In this document: piece by piece, positions 57,383 to 64,000 of the stretch
Numbering within the stretch: position 1 is the first letter of the stretch
Layout of the letters: every line of letters begins with the position of its first letter
Origin: Sphingomonas aliaeris
Lineage (GTDB): Bacteria > Pseudomonadota > Alphaproteobacteria > Sphingomonadales > Sphingomonadaceae
Assembly (NCBI RefSeq): GCF_016743815.1
Contig: NZ_CP061035.1
Span: forward strand, 2,296,501-2,360,500
DNA length: 64,000 bases
Reading direction: 5' to 3'
Made by a program: the position numbers and the translations under genes
The notes under the pieces: model-generated
Told to the model about the DNA's origin: nothing
What the model saw: only the letters and a program-made list of their open reading frames with translations
Database searches by the model: none

Positions 57383-58831
57383 TCAGGCCGCGGGTATAAC
57401 GCCGGCTTCGCGATTGTCGCCTGCTTTGCTCCGCTTGCCGATCGGCAGGAGCCGCCGCGCGATCAGCGAGCGCCACGCCCATTCAACCGGCGCGATCGCA
57501 TAGTGACGGACGTACCAGTTCGCCCAGACCAGCAGCACCGCATTCACCGCCACCGCGGTCAACATCAGCGCCATCCAGCCCTGCTGCCCGTACAGCCCCA
57601 GCGCCCAGGGCGGGTACAGGACCCACAGGCAAATGATCGTCTGCGCGATGTAAATGGTCAGCGCGGTCCGCCCCGCCGCCTCGAACGGCTTCAACAGCTT
57701 CACCCCCCATGCCGTGCCGAGCAGGAGATACACGGCCGAGATATGGCCGAGCGTCGTCGCCAGCCGGGCGACCTCTCCGACGGCGTAGATCAGGTAAGGA
57801 TAATCGTCGAACCGCATGACCACGAACGCAATATACGCCCGCCCGCTCAAGCCGATGGCATACGCCACCACCATCGTATTGCGGTAGAAGGCGCGCGACC
57901 GCCGCCCCTGGATCACGCCCCATTTAAACAAAGCGGCGCCGATCAGCATGGAGCTGAACGCTTCCCAGATAAACAGCGGTTCGAGCATCATGCCGTCGCC
58001 GATGCCGTCGTTCACGCCCCAGATGAACAGCGTGCTTGTCCAGGCGCTGTCAGCCCAGGTCGCGAACGTCGCCGTGTCGGATCCGCGTGCCTTGTCCTCC
58101 CGCGCGACTCGCTTCGCCGTTTCCGCCTTGTCCTTGGCGCGCTCCTTCTTGCGCTCCACGGTCTTCGCGACCTGCTTCGCCTCGTCCTTCGTCAGCTTCT
58201 GCTTGTGCGCGATGCGGCCCTGCAACTGCTCGACCTGTGCAAGCCGCGTCTGCGCCTGATGCAGGTTGAACCCGGCGCCGAACAGCTGCGCCAGCGCCAT
58301 CAGCATTCCCAGACCCAACAGCGTCTTCGGCCCCAGCCGGCGGAACAGGAGGGCGATCAACGCCGCAATGCCGTACGTGTGCAGGATGTCACCGGGCCAG
58401 AGCAGGATGAACAGGTGGATCAGGCCAAACAGCCACAGGACCAGGTTGCGCGCGTAATATCCGCGCATCACCGCCCAGTCGCCGAACAGGAACCGCAACA
58501 TGCCGCCCGGCGAGTCCGCTTCGTCAGCGGACGCCCGCAATGCATTGGCCGCGCGATCGGTCAGGATGACCATGCCGACTCCAAACAGCATTTCCAGCAG
58601 GCACCTTGCCGTACCACTGGCAAGCACGTCGCGCAGCCACCAGGCGACCTGATCCGCCTGGCTCCAGCCAAGATGCCGTGGGTCGTCGAACGACGCCCAT
58701 AACGATCCGCCCATGTCGTTGATGTTCATGAACAGGATACCGAGGATCGCGACGCCGCGCAGGATATCCAGTCCCGCCAAACGCGGCGCGCCATCGGGCT
58801 CCATCGCGGTGGTCATCGTCACGTCGGCCAT
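57383..58831 (-). CDS. DUF418 (YeiB-like) membrane protein
   Basis: A 482-residue polytopic protein from ATG 58831 after a GGGGGA site. It has the family start RLAGLDILRGVAILGILFMNI, then several helices. A long charged, coiled-coil-like cytoplasmic insertion (KLTKDEAKQVAKTVERKKER and AKDKAETAKRVARE) interrupts it around residues 220-275, and the C-terminal DUF418 domain ends the protein (FEAAGRTALTIYIAQTIICL). Function unknown; related to acyltransferase-like membrane proteins. Confidence 0.88.
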   Translation of the reverse strand: MADVTMTTAMEPDGAPRLAGLDILRGVAILGILFMNINDMGGSLWASFDDPRHLGWSQADQVAWWLRDVLASGTARCLLEMLFGVGMVILTDRAANALRASADEADSPGGMLRFLFGDWAVMRGYYARNLVLWLFGLIHLFILLWPGDILHTYGIAALIALLFRRLGPKTLLGLGMLMALAQLFGAGFNLHQAQTRLAQVEQLQGRIAHKQKLTKDEAKQVAKTVERKKERAKDKAETAKRVAREDKARGSDTATFATWADSAWTSTLFIWGVNDGIGDGMMLEPLFIWEAFSSMLIGAALFKWGVIQGRRSRAFYRNTMVVAYAIGLSGRAYIAFVVMRFDDYPYLIYAVGEVARLATTLGHISAVYLLLGTAWGVKLLKPFEAAGRTALTIYIAQTIICLWVLYPPWALGLYGQQGWMALMLTAVAVNAVLLVWANWYVRHYAIAPVEWAWRSLIARRLLPIGKRSKAGDNREAGVIPAA

Positions 58832-59006
58832 CGCGTATCCCCCGCAATTCGATGACCCGATGAATACGCAAAGTATGCGCGGTCCCGCAATGGCCGGGCC
58901 GGCATGACGTCGCAATAAATACGGCACGTTTTATTATGGCGATGGGGGGCGTCGTAGTCGCACCTCAAAACGGAATTTTACGGCAGCCCCGGCCAGACCT
59001 TCTTCA

Positions 59007-59128
59007 CTCCCCTCCCTGCAAGGGAGGGGTTGGGGGTGGGTATTGTCCGGGCGTACCGACTCCGTTTGTTTTCCGGGTGCCGTATCGCGGGCATCGCCCC
59101 CCCGGCCCCTCCCTTCCAGGGAGGGGAG
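59007..59128. repeat. paired GC-rich palindrome upstream of the DUF418 gene
   Basis: Composite of two hairpins (CTCCCTGCAAGGGAG and CTCCCTTCCAGGGAG types) with inverted edges. The fourth copy of the family at 33726, 48962 and 50124. It accounts for about 120 of the 310 gene-free bases at 58832-59141; nothing else is seen there. Confidence 0.85.
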
Positions 59129-59141
59129 AAGGACGCCTCCC

Positions 59142-59690
59142 CTACCGACGCCAGCATCCCTCGACATGGTCATCCACGACACCGCAAGCCTGCAACCATG
59201 CATAGACGATCACCGGACCGACGAACTTGAAACCGCGCGCCTTCAATGCCTTCGACATCGCCTCGGACAGCGGCGTCTTGGCCGGCACGTGTTCGCCATC
59301 CCCCCGGATCGGTGCTCCGCCCGCCATTCCCCACACGAACTCCGCAAAATCCTCACCGGCCGCCCGCATGTCCAGATAGGCGCGGGCATTGCCGATCACC
59401 GCCTCGATCTTGGCGCGCGACCTGATGATGCGCGGATCGACCACCAGCCGTTCGACATCGTCGGCACCGAACCGCGCCACCGCTTCCGGATCGAACCCGG
59501 CGAACAGCTCCCGGAATGCATCCCGCTTGTTCAGGATAATGCTCCACGACAGACCGGCCTGAAATCCGTCCAGTTGCAGCTTCTCCCACAAGGCACGGCT
59601 GTCGCGCTCCGGTACGCCCCATTCCTCGTCGTGATAGGCCTGCATCACCGGCGAAGACTCCGCCCACGGGCACCGCGTCCTGACCGCCAT
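59142..59690 (-). CDS. tag: DNA-3-methyladenine glycosylase I
   Basis: A 182-residue base-excision repair glycosylase. The zinc site is visible as Cys in TRCPWAES, His in QAYHDEEWG, and His/Cys in DDHVEGCWR at the end. The HhH region and SWSIILNKRDAFRELFAGFD complete the family. Normal length. Confidence 0.95.
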   Translation of the reverse strand: MAVRTRCPWAESSPVMQAYHDEEWGVPERDSRALWEKLQLDGFQAGLSWSIILNKRDAFRELFAGFDPEAVARFGADDVERLVVDPRIIRSRAKIEAVIGNARAYLDMRAAGEDFAEFVWGMAGGAPIRGDGEHVPAKTPLSEAMSKALKARGFKFVGPVIVYAWLQACGVVDDHVEGCWRR

Positions 59691-59747
59691 CTTTCACACC
59701 CCCGACGCTATGGTTAACCCCGCTGCTATAGGGCATGGCCGCGCCGG

Positions 59748-61177
59748 ATGGACCAGCAAATGCCCCTCGCCCCGGGACGATCGAAACGACAGACGATCAC
59801 GACGATCCTGATCGCCTGCGCAGTCATCGTCGCAGCCGGGCTCACGGCCGTTGCCTACCGGCCGGGCCTGATGACCTGGGATGCGGTCCGCCAATATGAT
59901 CAGGCGCTCAGTGGCCAGTTCGACGACTGGCACCCGCCGGCGATGGAATGGCTCTGGCGGCAATTCACCCCGCTCTTCGCCGGACCGGGCCCCATGCTGG
60001 CACTCCAGCTAGCACTGTTCTGGGGTGGCATTCTCCTGCTCTCTTTGTGGGCGTTGCGGCGCGACCGTATCGGTCTGGCGGCTGCGATCGTGGCCTGCGG
60101 CGCGCTTCCCCTGGCGATGGCGCTGATGGGTTCGGTGCTGAAGGATTGCCTGATGGCCGGGGCGTTGCTGGCGGCAAGCGGGCTGCTCGTCTGGCGCGGC
60201 GAAACCGCCGCACCACGGGGGCAGCGCTGGGCGCGGTGGGCGTCATGCTCGTCCTCGCCGCGGCGACGTTGCGGTTCAACGCTTTCCTTGCCGGGCTGCC
60301 GCTCATCGTCGCTCTACTGCCACGCTGGAGCCGCCGGACGCCGCTGCATCTGTTAGCGACGTCGGCTTTCTCGGCGATCGTTGTGCTTGCGGCCATGCCT
60401 TTGGCGAACCGGCTCGTCGGCGCGCGCCCGAGCGGGGTCGAGCTATCGCTCGTCATCTTCGATCTGGCCGGCATCACGCAGTTCAGCGGCGTGAACGCGT
60501 TTCCCCCGCTCGCGGATGTCCCGGATCCGGTGGCAACCAGCCGGCGCTGCTACACGCCCATTCGCTGGGACAGTTACGCATGGTGGGTCGAAGAACCCTG
60601 CGCGATCGGTTTCGCGAACGTCGGTGCCGCCTTGAAGGCACAACACGTCGGCCCGTATGCGTTCCTCGCCCGCGCGATCGCCGCGCATCCCATCGCTTAT
60701 GCGCGGCATCGGCTCGCGCATTTCAACATCAATACGCGCTTCCTGGTACCCGACGAGATCGAGCGCGCGGTGCAGGTCGAATCTGCTCCGAACCGATGGG
60801 GCTATGCGGTCACCCCCAATCCCGTCCTGTCGGCGATCGACGCCGCGGCCTTGGTCATGGCCCGCACGCCGCTCGGCTGGCCGATCGTCTGGATCGCGTT
60901 GGCCATCGGCATACTTGGCATTTCAAGCCATTTGCCGTCGCGCCGGATCGTCATCCCGCTTGCTTCGTCGGCCGTGATGTACGGCATGGGCTATGCGATG
61001 TTCAGCGTCGCATCCGAATTCCGCTATCATCTGTGGACGATGATGTCCGCATTGGCAATGGCGATCACCGCCTCCGATCTCCATGCGGGCGCTGCACTGC
61101 CGCGGGTCAGGCTTTTCATCGCCTTCGCGCCGGTGGCGGTCGTGATCCTTCTCGGCACGGTCTGGCGCATTACCTGA
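59748..61177 (+). pseudogene. polytopic membrane protein, paralogue of the 17908 gene, frameshifted
   Basis: A GT-C-like membrane protein from ATG 59748, with MTWDAVRQYDQALSG and DWHPPAMEWLW. The first frame runs to GETAAPRG and then diverges. The continuation (AALGAVGVMLVLAAATLRFNAFLAG, later CYTPIRWDSYAWW and SEFRYHLWTMM) is in a second frame ending at 61177. The break is at five G at 60217-60221; one added G gives about 476 residues, matching the 463-residue paralogue. Identity between the two is clearest in the first loop and the C-terminal RYHLW segment. Confidence 0.85.
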
Positions 61178-61918
61178 TCAATCGCCGCGCTCGTTGATCC
61201 AGTAATGATCCTGTTCGATCGCCGACTGCACCGGACGCCCTCTCGCGTCGCGGGAAGGCTTGAACCGGAAGCGCTGTAGGATCAGGCGGCAGGTCAGCAC
61301 ATCCAGTTCGCGACTGCCGCTCGAACCGGTGATTTCGCAATCGGTTGCGCGGCCGTCGACCGTCACGACATATCGAACCGATACCTTGCCGCCGATCCCG
61401 GCATTCGCCACGTCGAACGGCCAGTCCGCGCGGCTGATCCCGCCCTTCGTCTGGCGCGGCGGGATCTCCAGTCCGCCATCGCCCTCTCCGTCGCCGTATC
61501 GCCCGCTACCGCTGCCATCGCCCTGCCCGCCGCTGCCGGTTCCGGGACCGCGAATATCGGCATTGCCCGAGGTCGTTTGGGTGCCGATGCCGGGCTTTTC
61601 GGCGACCGGTATCGGCGGCGGCACGGGCGGCAGGATGATCGGCGGCGGCGCGACGACCTCCGTTGCCTTCGACCGCAGGTTCGGCGGTGATGCGGCCCCC
61701 TCCGCTTTCTTGGCGACGACCTTGTGCGGCACCAGTCGCTCCGGCGGCGGAGGTGGCGGCGGCGGCAGGATATCGAACGCGACCAGACTGTCCCGCGCCG
61801 CCTGCGTAAAGTTCATCGCCAGCCCGCTGATCAGCGCATAGCCGAGACCAGCCTGCACCACGACCGCGATGACCGCGCCTTTGATACGGTCGGACTTACC
61901 GGATTGGGCATAGCTCAT
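61178..61918 (-). CDS. energy transducer TonB-like protein
   Basis: A 246-residue protein from ATG 61918. One N-terminal transmembrane helix (GAVIAVVVQAGLGYALIS) is followed by a run of eight prolines and a Pro-rich span, then a Gly-rich stretch (GTGSGGQGDGSGSGRYGDGE) and a TonB C-terminal domain (GGKVSVRYVVTVDGRATDCEITG ... FKPSRDARGRPV). It would energise outer-membrane receptors via ExbBD. The stop abuts the convergent membrane-protein stop with no gap. Confidence 0.9.
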   Translation of the reverse strand: MSYAQSGKSDRIKGAVIAVVVQAGLGYALISGLAMNFTQAARDSLVAFDILPPPPPPPPERLVPHKVVAKKAEGAASPPNLRSKATEVVAPPPIILPPVPPPIPVAEKPGIGTQTTSGNADIRGPGTGSGGQGDGSGSGRYGDGEGDGGLEIPPRQTKGGISRADWPFDVANAGIGGKVSVRYVVTVDGRATDCEITGSSGSRELDVLTCRLILQRFRFKPSRDARGRPVQSAIEQDHYWINERGD

Positions 61919-61986
61919 CGGCTGTCCAACGCCCGGACCCGACACGATTGTTCCTCGACCGGCAGCCGCCGGCGCCTTGCACAACG

Positions 61987-62021
61987 AAAAAGGCGCCGGG
62001 ACCGAAGCCCCGACGCCTTTC
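61987..62021 (-). terminator. intrinsic terminator of the rplS operon
   Basis: On the minus strand after rplS: GGCG-CGGG/CCCG-CGCC hairpin with loop CTTCG followed by a run of T (CGCCTTTTT). A classical intrinsic terminator ending the rimM-trmD-rplS transcript. Confidence 0.8.
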
Positions 62022-62043
62022 GCATCTCACGATGCCGGACCGA

Positions 62044-62436
62044 TCACTCGGCGGCAGCGCTGCCCTTTGCAGGACGCGTGTCGCGACGCTCGGCGATACG
62101 CGCCGACTTGCCGGTGCGGCCACGCAGGTAATACAGCTTGGCGCGACGCACGGCGCCCTTGCGGACGACTTCGATGCTGTCGATGTTCGGCGAATAGAGC
62201 GGGAACACACGCTCCACGCCTTCGCCGAACGAAATCTTGCGGACGGTGAAGTTGCTGCCCATGCCCTTGTTCGAACGCGCGATGCACACGCCTTCGTAAT
62301 TCTGGACGCGGGTACGTTCACCTTCGACCACCTTCACGCCGACCTTCAGCGTGTCGCCGGGGCGGAATTCGGGGATCTTCTTGTTCTCGAGAAACTTCGC
62401 GATGTTCTCGGCTTCGATCGTCTGGATGAGATTCAT
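62044..62436 (-). CDS. rplS: 50S ribosomal protein L19
   Basis: A 130-residue ribosomal protein. The segment [31 protein letters not shown] and the C-terminal [19 protein letters not shown] are diagnostic. It is one base from the trmD stop, in the usual rimM-trmD-rplS order. Confidence 0.98.
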   Translation of the reverse strand: MNLIQTIEAENIAKFLENKKIPEFRPGDTLKVGVKVVEGERTRVQNYEGVCIARSNKGMGSNFTVRKISFGEGVERVFPLYSPNIDSIEVVRKGAVRRAKLYYLRGRTGKSARIAERRDTRPAKGSAAAE

Positions 62437-62437
62437 C

Positions 62438-63167
62438 TCATTCGTCCTTCATTCGTCGTCGCGCGCCAGAGGGCGACTGGACCCGAGCGCCCTCATGACG
62501 CTCCCAAAGATCCGGCCGCCTTAGCCGTGTGTCGGTCTCGGCCATCGACTTGCGCCATGCCGAAATCCTCGCATGATCCCCCGATCGCAACACTTCGGGG
62601 ATCGTGCGCCCTTCCCATTCGAATGGTCGGGTATATTGCGGGTATTCGAGCAGGCCTCCTTCGAAGCTCTCGTCCACACCACTTGAAGCCGCGCCCATTA
62701 CGCCGGGAAGCAGCCGAATGCAAGCGTCGAGCAGCACCAGCGCCCCCATCTCACCTCCGGACAGGATGTAGTCGCCGATCGACACCTCTTCCACCGACCG
62801 GCCCTCGAAGATCCGTTCGTCGAACCCCTCGAACCGGCCGCACAGGATCGTCACGCCCGCCCCCGCCGCAATCTCGCGAACGCGCGCCTGCGTCAGCGGC
62901 GTGCCGCGTGGCGTCATCGCCAGCACCGGACGTCCCGGCGGTACGCTGTCGATCGCCGCGGCTAGGATGTCCGGCCGCAATACCATGCCCGCGCCGCCGC
63001 CCGCCGGCGTCCCGTCCACCGTGCTATGTCTGTCGGTCGCGAAACTGCGGATATTGACCGCATCGAGGCTCCACCGCCCCCCCCAAAGCCCGCCCGGCAA
63101 GCGATACGCCGAGTGGCCCGGGAAACATCTCTGGATAGAGCGTCAGTACAGTCGCCGCGAAGGTCAT
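62438..63167 (-). pseudogene. trmD: tRNA (guanine-37-N1)-methyltransferase, frameshifted by a homopolymer
   Basis: TrmD methylates G37 of tRNAs and is essential. From ATG 63167 the start is normal ([27 protein letters not shown]). Then the frame is lost at eight C (63077-63084; eight G on the coding strand). The other frame continues correctly with [36 protein letters not shown], knotted [21 protein letters not shown], and [18 protein letters not shown] to 62438. Spacing to homologues suggests ten G in reality (243 residues). Since cells need this gene, a sequencing error is by far the best explanation. Confidence 0.92.
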
Positions 63168-63547
63168 TGCGTCCAGTTCTCGACGGCTAGATCGGGAATA
63201 TCGCGGAAGTCATTTTCGTTGTTGGTCACAAGGGTAAGCCCCAACGAAAGCGCGTGTGCCGCAATCAGGCGATCAAATCTCGCGCGCTTGAACGGAATAC
63301 GGGCATAGGCCTGCGCCGCGCCCGCATCGAACGGCAACACCGGAACCCGTTCGAACAGCCGCTCGACCGAAATCCTCGCATCCTTCTCCTCTGGCGGGAT
63401 ACCCAACAAAATCTCGGCATAGACTATTGCGGACGTGACAACCGTTCCCGGCAGAAGTTCACCGATGCGAACTGCAGGCCGCGATGCGCTATCGCGTAGG
63501 ACATAGATAGCGATGTTTGAATCGATCAAAAATCGCGGCTTATCCAC
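63164..63547 (-). CDS. vapC: PIN-domain toxin (VapC family)
   Basis: A 127-residue PIN ribonuclease. The acidic site is visible: Asp in [13 protein letters not shown], Glu in VYAEILLGI, Asp in [14 protein letters not shown], and Asp in [11 protein letters not shown]. VapC toxins cut tRNA or rRNA. The start overlaps the antitoxin end by 8 bases. Its TGA overlaps the trmD ATG (ATGA), so toxin and trmD are translationally coupled. Confidence 0.92.
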   Translation of the reverse strand: MDKPRFLIDSNIAIYVLRDSASRPAVRIGELLPGTVVTSAIVYAEILLGIPPEEKDARISVERLFERVPVLPFDAGAAQAYARIPFKRARFDRLIAAHALSLGLTLVTNNENDFRDIPDLAVENWTQ

Positions 63548-63812
63548 CTTCTAAGCGCTTTCCGGTCCAGTCGAGTTCGCGGTCCTCAAATTCGCGGTCT
63601 TCCGGAGTCAGGAGTTTCAGCCATGGAATTGAGCCCGCGATCCCGGTCAGGTCGATCGTCTTTTTCGTCGGCGGCAAAGGCTCGAAAACGTACGTGCCCT
63701 GGGTCTCCCGGACAAGCATCTCGGTCCCTTCAACGGCACCCAACGATTTGGGCAATCGTACTGCAAGCGAATTGCCCGACTTGAAGACCTTTGTCTTTAT
63801 AGGCTTTGACAT
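63540..63812 (-). CDS. vapB: AbrB/MazE-type antitoxin (VapB family)
   Basis: A 90-residue antitoxin from ATG 63812 with GGAGG five bases upstream. The N-terminal swapped-hairpin DNA-binding domain (KTKVFKSGNSLAVRLPKSL) precedes a C-terminal toxin-binding tail (SIPWLKLLTPEDREFEDRELD). It should neutralise VapC and repress the pair. Located just after rimM. Confidence 0.9.
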   Translation of the reverse strand: MSKPIKTKVFKSGNSLAVRLPKSLGAVEGTEMLVRETQGTYVFEPLPPTKKTIDLTGIAGSIPWLKLLTPEDREFEDRELDWTGKRLEGG

Positions 63813-63820
63813 CATGGCCT

Positions 63821-63843
63821 CCGTATATACGGTCCGTATATAC
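63821..63843. promoter_or_regulatory. tandem GTATATAC sites before vapB
   Basis: Two copies of the palindrome GTATATAC (63823-63830 and 63836-63843), 13 bases apart, lie between rimM and the antitoxin ATG; the first is within the longer palindrome CCGTATATACGG. This is the layout of an AbrB-type antitoxin operator. Autoregulation is inferred. Confidence 0.65.
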
Positions 63844-64000
63844 TAAACGATGAAGGCAGCGTCAATCACGAGCCGGCGCCCGTCCCATTCGGGTACCGCG
63901 TCGGCATTCATCGGGACCATGAACCGTTTGCCGGGTTTGCCGTCCTCGGTCGGCCGCTCGACCTCGATCACGTCGCCCGCGCCGAAATCGTCGATTGCGA
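63843..64000 (-). CDS. rimM: 16S rRNA processing protein RimM, C-terminal part (continues beyond window)
   Basis: The frame is open to the window edge and ends with TAG at 63843-63845. It reads DDFGAGDVIEVERPTEDGKP, then FMVPMNADAVPEWDGRRLVI and DAAFIV, matching the RimM C-terminal PRC-barrel (FGAGD(V/L)(L/I)E). RimM helps mature the 30S subunit. The usual rpsP-rimM-trmD-rplS order supports the call. The beginning lies outside. Confidence 0.85.
   Translation of the reverse strand, partial: AIDDFGAGDVIEVERPTEDGKPGKRFMVPMNADAVPEWDGRRLVIDAAFIV

Overview
The window looks like a chromosomal segment of a sphingomonad (Sphingomonas or a close relative, Alphaproteobacteria). It is GC-rich. It carries a CtrA orthologue behind a CtrA/CcrM-type promoter, a PhoK-type alkaline phosphatase, a PEPxxWA-CTERM protein, a split cobalamin-dependent methionine synthase and several families of GC-rich palindromic repeats. 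No rRNA, tRNA or CRISPR was seen. About 80 features are listed; most of the segment is ordinary core genome.

Layout: (1) 1-7.05 kb: end of a DEAD-box helicase gene, a YaiI-family gene, and a three-gene RND efflux operon (adaptor, pump, outer-membrane factor). (2) 7.1-12.0 kb: a carbon-storage locus with a short PhaE-like protein, class III PHA synthase, acetyltransferase, alpha/beta hydrolase, phasin and wax-ester synthase/DGAT. (3) 12.0-13.2 kb: an AT-richer patch with a SLATT-type membrane protein gene between imperfect direct repeats. (4) 13.3-22.7 kb, minus strand: a self-sufficient CYP102-type P450, an amidohydrolase, a multispanning membrane protein, and a pyruvate dehydrogenase E2/E3 operon that also holds a thioesterase and a small membrane protein. 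(5) 22.8-30.0 kb: stress protein, peptidases, methionine sulfoxide reductase, ArfB, pseudouridine synthase and a LysR/pirin/WrbA cluster. (6) 30.0-37.1 kb: ctrA, a surface protein, an amidohydrolase with a dehydrogenase, threonine deaminase and the Bpt leucyltransferase. (7) 37.5-46.2 kb: a tightly overlapped cpATP-grasp/alpha-E/transglutaminase-like operon, DsbD, alkaline phosphatase, an Excalibur protein and a beta-helix protein. (8) 46.3-52.2 kb: a methionine operon (ArsR-methyltransferase regulator, metF, metH in two parts) behind a perfect 22-bp palindrome. (9) 52.2-64.0 kb: small lipoproteins, an aldo/keto reductase, an IS30-type element inside a palindromic repeat, a DPP-IV-type peptidase, a DUF418 protein, tag, a second copy of the membrane protein of region 4, a TonB protein, and rimM-[vapBC]-trmD-rplS.

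Two points matter most to a reader. First, several genes (outer-membrane factor, WS/DGAT, DsbD, second membrane protein, trmD, transposase) are broken by single length changes in G/C homopolymers. Because trmD is normally essential, I read these mainly as sequencing or assembly errors, with intact genes behind them. Second, the less ordinary biology lies in four places: the repeat-flanked SLATT cassette; a toxin-antitoxin pair translationally coupled to trmD inside a ribosome/tRNA-modification operon; a palindromic repeat pair apparently inserted in frame into a signal peptide; and a transglutaminase-like protein lacking its catalytic cysteine in the cpATP-grasp operon.
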